47,381 nucleotides of DNA, from contig NZ_JAGSOH010000052.1 of the NCBI RefSeq assembly GCF_018139625.1, positions 1 through 47,381 on the forward strand. The letters are read 5' to 3'. This stretch comes from Actinospica acidithermotolerans (GTDB taxonomy: Bacteria > Actinomycetota > Actinomycetes > Streptomycetales > Catenulisporaceae). The notes under the pieces were generated by a model. It saw only the letters and a list, made by a program, of their open reading frames with translations, was not told the DNA's origin and did no database searches. This document shows, piece by piece, positions 1-8,511 of this stretch (within the stretch, counting starts at the first letter, position 1; each line of letters opens with the position of its first letter). A program made the position numbers and the translations under genes.

Positions 1-512
1 GTGGTGGTCAGGGCGGCGAGCGGGGTGGGTGAGGGCTCGCGCTCGGGCTCGGCGGCCGCCGCCGGCCGGTCGGCCCACGGGGTGCGGTCCAGCTCGAAGC
101 CGACGGCGAGCCCCGGGTGCCGCTTGGCCAGGTGCCAGCCGATCGGGATCGCGTGCGAATCGCAGATCACCAGCTGCTCGACGGTGCTCCAGTCGAGCCG
201 CTTGACGACCGTGCGGCGCGCCGCGCGCCACATCACGTAGGGGCGCATGAGCCGGTAGACCTTGGCGTAGCCCTTGGTGTACGCGGCTTTCGACAGCTTG
301 CGCACCAGCCCGCCGAGGCGGGAGAGCGGGTGCTTCGCCTCGGCGGCCGCGAGCGTGTGCAGGGTGACCCGCGGGTCGAGGCCCGCCGCCTCCCACGGTC
401 CGGCCTCGACGGTCAGCAGGTCGACGTCGACGCCGCGCGCGAGCAGGTAGTCGGCCGTGTCGGTCACCGCCCGGGACCGCGTCACGCCGATCGCCACCAA
501 CAGAACGCTCAC
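1..512 (-). CDS. Glycosyltransferase-like protein, N-terminal part (cut by window edge)
   Basis: About 170 residues are visible from a GTG start at 510-512. The start is preceded by a GAGGTG-like ribosome binding site on the minus strand, and the frame stays open to the window edge. The N-terminus (MSVLLVAIGVTRSRAVTDTA) reads like the first beta-strand and glycine loop of a GT-B nucleotide-sugar enzyme. There is a basic middle region and a later strand ending in VICDSHAIPIGWHL. It sits 73 bp downstream of two GT4-type genes in the same orientation, so it is probably the third gene of that operon. The catalytic half is outside the window, so the family is inferred from context and the N-terminal fold only. 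Confidence 0.6.
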   Translation of the reverse strand, partial: MSVLLVAIGVTRSRAVTDTADYLLARGVDVDLLTVEAGPWEAAGLDPRVTLHTLAAAEAKHPLSRLGGLVRKLSKAAYTKGYAKVYRLMRPYVMWRAARRTVVKRLDWSTVEQLVICDSHAIPIGWHLAKRHPGLAVGFELDRTPWADRPAAAAEPEREPSPTPLAALTT

Positions 513-585
513 GCGCGCACCTCGCTAGCGCTCGGCACGCCCGCTCGCGGACGCGCTGTGTTTAACGGTTCGCTCGCAAGCCCGC

Positions 586-1800
586 TCACGCCGATCCCTC
601 CACGCCGTAGACCTCGGCGAGCCGTGCCGCCACGGCCCTCGATCCGTACCGGCCGATCAGTTCGGCGCGCGCCCGGGCCGGGTCGAGCTGCGCGGCCTGC
701 GTCGCGAGACGCCGGTATCCGTCGACGATGACCTGCGGGTCCGGGCTGACGTCGATCAGCAGCCCGGCCACGCCGTCCAGCCCGGCGAGCGTCTCCTCGG
801 GCCCGCCGCAGCGGGTGACCAGCACCGGCATTCCGCTGCCGACGGCCTCGACCGTGGTCATGCCGAAGGTCTCCGACTTGCTGGGGTGTACCAGCAGGTC
901 GTGCGCGTGCAGGAATTCGAAGACACGCTGCGGGGGCACCGAGTCGTGGAACGCGATGCGTCCGCTCAGATCCAGCTCGGCGGCGCGCGCCCGCAGCGGC
1001 TCGACCAGGGGGCCGGTGCCGAGGATGGTCAGGCGCAGCTCGGGCTCGTCCTTCGCCGCGATCGCGAAGGCTTCGACGAGTTCGCCGACGCCCTTGGCCG
1101 CGACGACCTTGCCGATGTAGATCCAGCGGTGCAGGGCGGTCACCGGCTCCGGCCGGAACGGCATCGCCTCGATCTCCACCGCGTTCGGCAGCACCTGGAT
1201 CTTCGCGGCGTGGCCGGGGAACGCGCCGAGCAGCTCGTTGCGCAGCTTCTCGCTGACGCAGAGCACGGCGTCGGCGCGGTCCATCACCTCGGCGTACATG
1301 GCGCGGGAGCGCGGCTGGCCGAGGATCTTGCCGAGGAACGAGGCGTGCTCGGTGAACACGACGCGCGCGTCCGGCCGGGCGAAGCGGTGCGCGAGCCAGC
1401 CGCCGTAGATCCCGACGTGGCCGTGCACCACGTCGGCCTCGAACCGGCCGCTCCCGAGGACCGGGCGCAGCACGGACTCGTGCGAGAGCGCCCAATCGGC
1501 GTAGTGCTTCTTCGGGGTGACCGGGGTCGGGATGTCGGTGACCCAGTAGCCTTCGTCGGCCCGGCGCGCCGTCAGGCCGATGCGCGGGGACGGACCCGAG
1601 GTCAGCGCCGCGTAGCCCTTGCGGACCATCCGCGCCTGCACCGGATCGGCCGGGCCGGTCCAGTCCTCGGTGTTGTAGAGGTCGACGCGCGCGAACAGGT
1701 CGCGCACGGCCGTCGTCGTGGCCTGCACGAAGGAGCCCGCGAACGGCCGTTGCAGGGTCGGGTGCCAGGGCGTCGTGACGGCCAGGGTCTTATCTGCCAC
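586..1800 (-). CDS. Glycosyltransferase family 4
   Basis: 404 residues, full length for a GT-B glycosyltransferase. It starts at GTG 1798-1800 and overlaps the end of the upstream glycosyltransferase gene by 11 bp, which implies translational coupling. The N-terminal domain has the acceptor-side segment VVHGHVGIYGGWLAHRFARP. The C-terminal donor domain has an IYIGKVVAAKGVGELVEAF strand and the diagnostic GT4 region PSKSETFGMTTVEAVGSGMP, with two glutamates eight residues apart that bind the nucleotide sugar. It presumably adds a sugar at the cytoplasmic membrane during surface-polysaccharide assembly. The sugar and acceptor cannot be told from sequence. Confidence 0.9.
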   Translation of the reverse strand: MADKTLAVTTPWHPTLQRPFAGSFVQATTTAVRDLFARVDLYNTEDWTGPADPVQARMVRKGYAALTSGPSPRIGLTARRADEGYWVTDIPTPVTPKKHYADWALSHESVLRPVLGSGRFEADVVHGHVGIYGGWLAHRFARPDARVVFTEHASFLGKILGQPRSRAMYAEVMDRADAVLCVSEKLRNELLGAFPGHAAKIQVLPNAVEIEAMPFRPEPVTALHRWIYIGKVVAAKGVGELVEAFAIAAKDEPELRLTILGTGPLVEPLRARAAELDLSGRIAFHDSVPPQRVFEFLHAHDLLVHPSKSETFGMTTVEAVGSGMPVLVTRCGGPEETLAGLDGVAGLLIDVSPDPQVIVDGYRRLATQAAQLDPARARAELIGRYGSRAVAARLAEVYGVEGSA

Positions 1801-3133
1801 GGTTCACCGCGATCTTCCGGAGCTCCTGCTCGAACGGACCGAGCGTGTTGTCGCGCGTGTACCGCTCGGCGTGCGCGAGCGCCGCCTCGAAATCCGTCTC
1901 GGTCAGATCGCGCGAGCGCTTCGCGGCCGAGATCATCGCGTTGGACACGGCCTGCGCGTCGAGCCGGTCGATGCCGAACCAGAGCGGGTGCCCGGTGAGC
2001 ACGTCGACGGCGGCGATGTCCGGCGCGTGCACCGAGACGATCGGCTTGCCGGTGGCCATGTACTCGAAGATCTTGCCGGAGGTCACGTATTTCGCCCCCG
2101 GCACGCAGAACACCAGCGCGTCCAGGCTCCGGTAGGCGTCGCCGACCTCGGTCTTCGCAAGCGGGCCGTGGTAGGTGATGCCGAGGTTCTCGTGCAGCGG
2201 GATCTTGTCGATCAGCGGATCGGCCGACTGCTTGAAGAAGCCGAGGTGCCCGTACAGCTCCAGCGTCGCGTCCGCGAACTCGGGATGTCCTTTCGCCGCG
2301 CGCCAGCCGTCGAACAGCACGTTCAGCGGCATCGCGTCGGTGATCGTGCCGATGTAGCCGAAGCGCAGCGGCCGGCCGTCCGTCGGGCCCTGGTACGTGG
2401 CGCGGCCGAGGATCTCCGGCTCCCAGCCGTTGGGCACGACGGTCATCTGCGGCGCGGACTCCGGGTAGCGCTCGGCGTGCCAGCCGCGCAGGCCCTCGTT
2501 GACGAAGGCGGTCAGCGAGGACTTGGCGAGGGTCTTGCGCTCCCACTCCCAGGCCGGGTGCCCGGCCGGGTACTTGTGCTCCTCGGTGAACTGGTTGAAC
2601 GTCCACGAGTCGCGGTAGTCCAGCGCGTACGGCACGCCGGTCAGCTTGCTGAGCCAGTAGGCGGCGGCGAAGGACGCGAACGGGTTGCCGGTGGCGACGA
2701 TCAGGTCGTAGCGCTTGCGGGCGTGCTCACGCAGGGCGCGCGCCACGACGTGCGGGATCCAGGAGGCGTAGTGCTCCGGGAAGAAGCGCCGCTGGAGGTA
2801 GTTGTAGCCCGCGTTCGCGAGCACCGGCATGTCGGCCCGGAAACGTCCGTAACGCCGAATGTCCCTTTCCCAACGGAAATAGCCCATCGCCGGCCTGCGG
2901 ATCTTGATCCGCTCGTCCACTCCTGCTTCGAGCGATTCGTCCACACTTCCGATGTACCGTGTGAAGAACTCGCGAGGCGCGGTGTGCACGGTCACGTCCC
3001 AGCCCGCGGCGGCGAGGTGGTTCGCCGTCGCTCGCGCCCGGTACACCCCGCTGGACCGGCTCGGCGGGAAGAAGAAGGCCAGGTAAAGCACCCGTGGCGA
3101 CCTGGCGTCGACTGTGGTTCGGTCTTTCATCAT
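1790..3133 (-). CDS. Glycosyltransferase family 4-like protein
   Basis: About 447 residues if translation starts at the tandem ATG-ATG codons near 3128-3133. A TTG 48 bp upstream is also in frame, but the sequence before the ATGs does not look coding. The start region reads RVLYLAFFFPPSRSSGVYRA, typical of GT4-like enzymes annotated as putative glycosyltransferases in actinobacterial polysaccharide clusters. YDLIVATGNPFASFAAAYW and PYALDYRDSW match the acceptor-domain core, and FGYIGTITDAM begins the donor domain. A glycine-proline rich region (ATGKPIVSVHAPD) lies near the usual E-x7-E position, but that motif is weak. It is the first gene of a three-gene run continuing to the window edge. 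Confidence 0.85.
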   Translation of the reverse strand: MMKDRTTVDARSPRVLYLAFFFPPSRSSGVYRARATANHLAAAGWDVTVHTAPREFFTRYIGSVDESLEAGVDERIKIRRPAMGYFRWERDIRRYGRFRADMPVLANAGYNYLQRRFFPEHYASWIPHVVARALREHARKRYDLIVATGNPFASFAAAYWLSKLTGVPYALDYRDSWTFNQFTEEHKYPAGHPAWEWERKTLAKSSLTAFVNEGLRGWHAERYPESAPQMTVVPNGWEPEILGRATYQGPTDGRPLRFGYIGTITDAMPLNVLFDGWRAAKGHPEFADATLELYGHLGFFKQSADPLIDKIPLHENLGITYHGPLAKTEVGDAYRSLDALVFCVPGAKYVTSGKIFEYMATGKPIVSVHAPDIAAVDVLTGHPLWFGIDRLDAQAVSNAMISAAKRSRDLTETDFEAALAHAERYTRDNTLGPFEQELRKIAVNRGR

Positions 3134-3321
3134 CCCAAGTTCGAGATACGGATGTGCGGGGCGGGTGAACGCTCCAACCAAACAAGTGCCGCGTTAACGA
3201 AAGGTAGCCGGAGTTGAATTCGGACCTGTCTTCTGTGCGACGAATCAGGACTTGATCTCAGCGTCAGCTGAACGAAAGGTAAACGAAGGTCAGATACTCT
3301 GGGCGAGTTGGGAATCCGAGG
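3134..3321. promoter_or_regulatory. Intergenic control region with AACGAA direct repeats
   Basis: This relatively AT-rich divergent region between the glycosyltransferase operon and wecB carries AACGAAAGGTA twice, at 3196-3206 and 3271-3281. The second copy is followed by another AACGAA at 3282-3287, so two hexamers lie in direct repeat at 11-bp phase. That helical-turn spacing is typical of OmpR-family regulator sites such as those of PhoP, GlnR or MtrA. Which regulator binds is inference. A similar 11-bp pair is found upstream of the DUF5999 gene near 39976-39992. Confidence 0.45.
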
Positions 3322-4422
3322 ATGATCGTCTCTATGATGCGGCGGGTGAGGATCCTCAGCGTGGTCGGCGCCCGGCCCCAGTTCGTCAAGCTCGCCCCGA
3401 TCGCGGCCGCGGTCACCGCGGCCGGACACGAGCACGTGATCGTGCACACCGGGCAGCACTACGACCCGGAGCTGTCGGACGTCTTCTTCTCCGGCCTCGG
3501 CATTCCGCAGCCGGACGAGCAGCTGCACGTCGGATCCGGCCCGGGCCACGGCGTGCAGACCGGCGCGATGCTCGCGGCGCTCGACCCGATCCTCGCCACG
3601 TACGCGCCGGACTGGGTGCTCGTCTACGGCGACACGAACTCGACGATCGCGGGCGCGCTCAGCGCCGTGAAGCTGCACCTGCCGCTCGCGCACCTCGAGG
3701 CCGGGCTGCGCTCGTTCAACCGGCGGATGCCCGAGGAGCACAACAGGGTACTGACAGACCACGCCGCGGACCTGCTGCTCGCCCCGACCGCGCAGGCCGT
3801 CGAGCACCTGGAGCGCGAGGGCCTGGGCGAGCGGACCGTGCTGGTAGGCGATGTCATGGTCGACGCCTGCCTTCGCGCGCGCGACCTCGCCGCCGGCTCG
3901 CTCGAAGCCCCCGCCCCCGGCGTCGACCCCGCGCGGCCCTACCTGCTCGCCACGATCCACCGCGCCGAGAACACCGACGAACGCGAGCGCCTGACCTCGA
4001 TCATCGACGCACTCGCGGGGCTCCCGATCCCGGTGGCGCTGTTGGCGCACCCGCGGCTGCGCGCCCGGGCCGCCGAGTACGGGATCGAGCTCGACCGCGG
4101 CTCCCTGCGCGCCGGAGCTCCGTTGCCGTACGCGCAGCTGGTCGCCGCGGTCTCGGGATCCGCAGGCGTGGTCACGGATTCCGGCGGCCTGCAGAAGGAG
4201 GCGTACATCCTCGCGCGCCCGTGCACCACGGTGCGCACGGAGACCGAGTGGGTGGAGACCCTGAAAGACGGCTGGAACGTGCTGACCGAACCGACCGCCG
4301 CCGACTTCTCCCGAATCGCGACCCGTCCCGCACCGGCGACGCCGCTCGGCCGGCCCTTCGGCGACGGCGAGGCGGCGACGCGCGTCGTCAGCGAGTTGGA
4401 GCGGGCTGCCCGCTCCCGCTGA
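3322..4422 (+). CDS. wecB: UDP-N-acetylglucosamine 2-epimerase (non-hydrolysing)
   Basis: 366 residues, the normal length for WecB/MnaA. It interconverts UDP-GlcNAc and UDP-ManNAc in the cytoplasm, supplying ManNAc units for wall teichoic acids or other surface glycans. Family hallmarks are visible: VVGARPQFVKLAPI at the N-terminus, HTGQHYDPELSDVFF, VYGDTNSTIAGALSA, HLEAGLRSFNRRMPEEHNR with active-site acidic residues and His, TIHRAENTD, and VTDSGGLQKEAYILARP near the C-terminus. The start may be 3322 or the ATG pair at 3334/3337, because a GAGGA lies at 3318-3322. Its 3' end overlaps the convergent glycosyltransferase gene by 35 bp. The neighbours support a role in cell-surface polysaccharide precursor supply. 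Confidence 0.95.
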   Translation: MIVSMMRRVRILSVVGARPQFVKLAPIAAAVTAAGHEHVIVHTGQHYDPELSDVFFSGLGIPQPDEQLHVGSGPGHGVQTGAMLAALDPILATYAPDWVLVYGDTNSTIAGALSAVKLHLPLAHLEAGLRSFNRRMPEEHNRVLTDHAADLLLAPTAQAVEHLEREGLGERTVLVGDVMVDACLRARDLAAGSLEAPAPGVDPARPYLLATIHRAENTDERERLTSIIDALAGLPIPVALLAHPRLRARAAEYGIELDRGSLRAGAPLPYAQLVAAVSGSAGVVTDSGGLQKEAYILARPCTTVRTETEWVETLKDGWNVLTEPTAADFSRIATRPAPATPLGRPFGDGEAATRVVSELERAARSR

Positions 4423-5920
4423 CCGGCAGCGGCACGAGCTCCAGCTCACCGGCCGGGCGCGCCGCGCCCGGCTCGCGGCCGAGGACCGCGCGGTAGAGCG
4501 CGTCCAGCTTCGCCGCCTGGCCGGCCCACGACGAGCCCGGCCGCGGATCATCCTTGCCCGCGTACACGGCGCGGTACTTCTGCGGCGTCCGCAGCACCTT
4601 GCGCACCATCTCGGCGAGCGAACCCGCGTCGCCGGCCGCGAACACCTCCCCGACGCCGAGCCTGCGCGTCTCCGCCGCCATCTCGCGCACGTCGCTGGTC
4701 ACGATCGGCAGCGCGGCGTGCAGGTACTCGAAGTACTTCGTGATCAGCGACAGCTCGTGATTCGGCAGGTGCAGGATCGGAATCAGGCCGATCGTCGCGG
4801 AGCTGATGTACGGCACGACCTGGTCGACCGGCACGTAGGGAACCACATGCAGCCGGTCCGCGACCTTGCGGTCCTCCGCGCGCCGGCGGAGTGCGGCCAC
4901 GTCCGGGTCGTCTTCGCGAGCGATGAGCGCGAGGTGCACGCCCGGAAGTTCGTCGAGCGCCTCGATCGCCGTCGAGACGCCGCGCCGGGGCGACATCCCG
5001 CCGCTGTAGAGCAGCAGCGGCACCTCTTCGCCGAGCCCGCAGTCGCCCCGCAGAGTCCGCTCTGCCGTCGAGGGCTTGATGACCGGCGCGTTCAGGATCA
5101 CATGCGGACGTGCTCCCAGCCGGTGATCCTCGGCGAGCTTAGACGCGATGCCCTCGGACACGGTGACGACCGCGTCCGCGCGGCCGATGTACTCGCGCTC
5201 GACGCCGATCAGCATCCTGCGGCGCATCTGCAGCCGGACGTCCGTGCGCGCCGGCACCTCGATGCCGCGCAGGTACTCGTGCGCGTCGTAGATCCACCGC
5301 ACCGGCCGCTCCGGCGTGCTGAGCGTCGCCGCGAGCCGTGCGCCGATGCCGACCATGTGGAAGTCGTGCGCGTGGATCAGGTCCGGTTCGAGGCTTGCGA
5401 CGACCGGGGCGAGCGCGAGCTCCAGGTCCGCGAACCACGGATTGAACCAGCGCCAGCCGCCGTACTGGTCGACGAGCCCGAGCGCGTTGCCGACGACCAG
5501 GTGCGCGGCGCCGCCGACCGGGCCGCGCCCGAGCGTCGCCATCAGCTCGTCGGCGGCCGGATTGGCGGCGAGCCAGTGCCGGACCTGGGCCGCGGCCGTG
5601 GACCGCAGTCGTCGAGCCGTCGCCGCGTCGCGCGCCGCCAGACCCGCGCGGGCGTCGCGGTAGCCCGGTCGAAGCCGCTTCGCGCGGTCCCCGCCGCGCA
5701 ACCGCGCACCCTCGTAACCGGACACCGTCTTCGGCACCGGCACGAGCACCACGTCCGCCGCACCGAGCCGGTAACGCACCTGCTCGGTGCCCGGAGCGCG
5801 GCCGACCAGGGTCACGTCGTAGCCCGCCGCGGCCATCGACCAGGCGATCTTCTGCACCCGCGAGTCGCCCGCCACGCCGTTGGCGACGAGCATCGCGACC
5901 CGCGGAGCGGCGCCGCTCAT
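4388..5920 (-). CDS. Glycosyltransferase family 4
   Basis: 510 residues from the ATG whose first base is 5920. This ATG overlaps the stop codon of the upstream gene as ATGA, so the two are translationally coupled. The protein begins MSGAAPRVAMLVANGVAGDS, with the SRVQK motif typical of GT4 enzymes acting on cell-wall glycans. LIHAHDFHMVGIGARLAA and WIYDAHEYLRG are acceptor-side motifs. YSGGMSPRRGVSTAIEAL opens the donor domain, and LPNHELSLITKYFEYLHAAL is the nucleotide-sugar region, with ELS and KYFEY replacing the canonical E-x7-E. An insertion of about 60 basic residues (near 70-130) is longer than usual. The 3' end overlaps wecB on the other strand. Confidence 0.88.
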   Translation of the reverse strand: MSGAAPRVAMLVANGVAGDSRVQKIAWSMAAAGYDVTLVGRAPGTEQVRYRLGAADVVLVPVPKTVSGYEGARLRGGDRAKRLRPGYRDARAGLAARDAATARRLRSTAAAQVRHWLAANPAADELMATLGRGPVGGAAHLVVGNALGLVDQYGGWRWFNPWFADLELALAPVVASLEPDLIHAHDFHMVGIGARLAATLSTPERPVRWIYDAHEYLRGIEVPARTDVRLQMRRRMLIGVEREYIGRADAVVTVSEGIASKLAEDHRLGARPHVILNAPVIKPSTAERTLRGDCGLGEEVPLLLYSGGMSPRRGVSTAIEALDELPGVHLALIAREDDPDVAALRRRAEDRKVADRLHVVPYVPVDQVVPYISSATIGLIPILHLPNHELSLITKYFEYLHAALPIVTSDVREMAAETRRLGVGEVFAAGDAGSLAEMVRKVLRTPQKYRAVYAGKDDPRPGSSWAGQAAKLDALYRAVLGREPGAARPAGELELVPLPVSGSGQPAPTR

Positions 5921-7122
5921 CGAGCGCCCGCCAGCGCCTGGTACACGCGGACCAGCTCCTTCGAGTCCTGATCCCAGTTCAGCTCCTCGCGGGCCTTGGC
6001 CACGTTCGCGCAGAGCGCGGCGTAATCGGCCGTGACCTGCTCCAGCGCCCGCTGCATCGAGGCGGCGTCGCCGGGCCGGTACAGCGCGCCGATCCCGTAC
6101 CCGGTCACCAGCCGCCGCAGCTCCGGCAGATCGGCGGCGACGACCGGGACGCCCGCGCGCACGGCGTGGAAGACCTTGTTCGGCAGGGCCAGCCGGTGGT
6201 TCTCGCAGGTGTCGGTCAGCGTGACGACGGAGATGCCGACCCGGCGCAGCACCTCGTCCACCTCGTCGACCGGGCGCGCGGGTTCGACCCGCACGGTCGC
6301 GTCGGTCATCCGCAGGTGGGGGAGGAACTCGCGGTCGGCGTTGCCCATGAGCAGCGTCTCGAGGTGGAGCGCGGCGGTCGCGACGAGCAGCGTCTCGATG
6401 TCGCGCGCGGCCCCGATCCGGCCCGCGTACACGACGCCCGCCGGACGCTCCGCCAGGGTGCCGGCCGCCGTGCCCTCGGCGATCGGAAAGCTGTTGCGGA
6501 CGACCGCGACCGGCGTGGAGCGCCACTTGCCGAGCCGCTCCGCGATCCCGGCGCTCACGGTCAGCACGGCGTCGGCCTTCGCGACGATCTCCCGCTCGAT
6601 CTTCAGCTCGCGCGCACGCTCCAGCGGCGTCGGACGGCCGTGCCGCTCACGGCCGGACCACCACTCGTGCGAGTCGTACACCAGCTGCGCGCCGCTCTTC
6701 TCGGCGAGCTCGGCGGCGAGGACGAGCACGTTGAAGTCGTGCGCGTGCACGACGTCGTACTTGCGGTCGCCGATCGCCTCGCGAGCCCGCTCGCACCACG
6801 TGCGCCACACCGATTGCCGGTGCTGCGGCAGCAGCGCCCAACGCGCCGCGCTCCGCGCCTGGCCGACGACGCCGCTCCGTGCGGCGCTGCCGCTGCCGGC
6901 GTCGCCACCGCCGCCGGTCGATGCGCCGCCGCCCGGCTTGGCCTTGAGCCCCGTGCCGCCGGAGACCGACTCGACGGTGATCCCCGCCGGCGGCTGCCAC
7001 GTCTGCGGGACGTCCTTGCCGACGATGTGGATCGTGTGCCCCTCGTCGGCCAGCGAGCGGGCCTCGCGCAGCACCCGCGCGTCGTGCGCGACGTTCGACT
7101 GAACGAGCATCAGGACGTTCAT
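5917..7122 (-). CDS. Glycosyltransferase family 4
   Basis: About 401 residues from ATG 7120-7122. A GTG at 7141-7143 overlapping the upstream stop is the alternative start, adding seven residues. The start chosen gives the usual MNVLMLVQSNVAHDARVLRE. YDVVHAHDFNVLVLAAELAE and QLVYDSHEWWSGRER are the acceptor-domain core, and VVYAGRIGAARDIETLLVA begins the donor domain. HRLALPNKVFHAVRAGVPVV is the sugar-nucleotide site. A Gly/Ser-rich low-complexity insert occupies roughly residues 65-90 and probably forms a flexible loop. It is the middle gene of a tightly overlapping three-gene operon (membrane protein, this enzyme, GT4), likely acting together on one surface glycan. Confidence 0.88.
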   Translation of the reverse strand: MNVLMLVQSNVAHDARVLREARSLADEGHTIHIVGKDVPQTWQPPAGITVESVSGGTGLKAKPGGGASTGGGGDAGSGSAARSGVVGQARSAARWALLPQHRQSVWRTWCERAREAIGDRKYDVVHAHDFNVLVLAAELAEKSGAQLVYDSHEWWSGRERHGRPTPLERARELKIEREIVAKADAVLTVSAGIAERLGKWRSTPVAVVRNSFPIAEGTAAGTLAERPAGVVYAGRIGAARDIETLLVATAALHLETLLMGNADREFLPHLRMTDATVRVEPARPVDEVDEVLRRVGISVVTLTDTCENHRLALPNKVFHAVRAGVPVVAADLPELRRLVTGYGIGALYRPGDAASMQRALEQVTADYAALCANVAKAREELNWDQDSKELVRVYQALAGAR

Positions 7123-7139
7123 GTGAATCCGATTCCCTC

Positions 7140-8405
7140 TCACACGGCTTCCGGGGCGAAGGCCGATTCCGGCTCAGGTAGCTGCTCGACCGGCTTCGCC
7201 CGGTCCCGCGCGGTGAACAGCAGCGGCAGGCCGAGGGCCAGCAGCACCCACACCGGCGACATCAGCCGGTCCGCCTGCGAGGCGATCGGGTGCGCGACGA
7301 CGGCGGCGATGCCGGTGGCCGCCACCGCGCTGACGAAGATCCCGTACACGGCGTGCCGCCGAACCAGCGCGGCCGCGATCCCGATCAGCCCGAGCAGCAC
7401 CAGCAGCGCGGTCTGCTCGGAGACCGGGTAGTAGCCCCAGTAGTGCAGGTCCAGCCGCACCAGGCGGCCGACCGGGTTCGAGACGTCCGGCCGGATGAAA
7501 TGCTTGGTGAACGTGTCCTGCAGCGACACGGACAGTCCCGGCCAGCCGAGCAGCGTGCTCGCCAGCTCGGAGACGACGAACCCGCCGCCGGCCGCCACGG
7601 CGACCGCCTTCATCCCGCGCCCCCGCGAGGACGGCACCCACCTGAGGCAGATCAGCGCGGCGACGGCGAGGGCGAGCGCGGCGACCTGCTCGCTCGAATA
7701 CCGCACCAGGAACCCGCTCACCAGCCCCGCTCCGAGCGCCCAGAGTCCGGCCCTCATCCGCCCCTTGACCAGCCAGACCGCACCGAGCAGCGCGAGCAGA
7801 GTGGTCGCGAGCGACGGTCCGTCGGTCAGCATCCGGCTGCCCCAGTACCCGGTCGGCGCCGCCAGGAAGAGCGCCTGTCCACCCAGCGCCGCCCACCGCG
7901 ACGCGCCCGCAGTCCGCAGCAGCACCAGAACAAGCAGGCTGCCGACGACCGTGCACAGCATCGCCGCGAACCAGAGCCCGAACCGCAGCCCGAACACCGC
8001 CGCGAACGGCGCCGCGAGCAGCGGATACCCCGGTCGCGATGTGAAGATCGCAAGATAGCGCGGCGAACTGGGCGTCAGACCATCGCGGTACGTGTGCAGG
8101 CACGCCTCGTACGCCGAGGAGTAGCTCGACGAGCCGCTGCCCGATCCCCCCGCGTAGTTCAGCGTCGAGGTCGTGGCCGCGGAGTTCCCGCTGTCCTGGC
8201 AGTACATCACCACCGCTTCGTGCACCGCCTGCCCGGGGCTGTCGCCGAGGACCCGCAGCGTTTGCTTCGCGTACTGGTACGTGTCGTTCGATGGCACGTT
8301 CTGCCGGTAGTCGACCGCCTGAATCAGCGTGAACAGGGCCGCGACGAGCATCGCCCCGGCAAGCAGGCGCTTGCGAAGGTCGGTCTTTAAGGTGCTGAAG
8401 GCCAC
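7140..8405 (-). CDS. Polytopic membrane protein, possible GT-C-type glycosyltransferase
   Basis: About 421 residues from GTG 8403-8405. The frame is open another 94 codons upstream, but that stretch is not hydrophobic or protein-like and would run into the divergent gene. From residue about 10 it has a first membrane segment, then an extracytoplasmic-looking loop rich in Ser/Gly with cysteines (MYCQDSG, YEACLHTYRDG). Around eight or nine further membrane segments follow. GYWGSRMLTDGPSLATTLLAL resembles the loop-plus-helix pattern of dolichol-phosphate-mannose type (GT-C) integral membrane transferases, but no catalytic Asp motif is certain. Its stop overlaps the start region of the next glycosyltransferase, so it belongs to the same polysaccharide operon. 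Confidence 0.75.
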   Translation of the reverse strand: MAFSTLKTDLRKRLLAGAMLVAALFTLIQAVDYRQNVPSNDTYQYAKQTLRVLGDSPGQAVHEAVVMYCQDSGNSAATTSTLNYAGGSGSGSSSYSSAYEACLHTYRDGLTPSSPRYLAIFTSRPGYPLLAAPFAAVFGLRFGLWFAAMLCTVVGSLLVLVLLRTAGASRWAALGGQALFLAAPTGYWGSRMLTDGPSLATTLLALLGAVWLVKGRMRAGLWALGAGLVSGFLVRYSSEQVAALALAVAALICLRWVPSSRGRGMKAVAVAAGGGFVVSELASTLLGWPGLSVSLQDTFTKHFIRPDVSNPVGRLVRLDLHYWGYYPVSEQTALLVLLGLIGIAAALVRRHAVYGIFVSAVAATGIAAVVAHPIASQADRLMSPVWVLLALGLPLLFTARDRAKPVEQLPEPESAFAPEAV

Positions 8406-8511
8406 CCGCGGACGGTAGCGGAGCCCAGCCAACAGGCGGTGTTCTCGACATGTCCTGCCGGTAACCGGAAAGCGCCCTGCCGTTCTCCTGGCCCGCGTAC
8501 GCTCTCCCCCC

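Noticed and set aside
5921-6526. Possible 202-residue N-terminal extension of the GT4 gene at 4388
   Set aside because: The extension overlaps the upstream GT4 gene in another frame and has shadow-like composition; the ATGA overlap gives a normal start.
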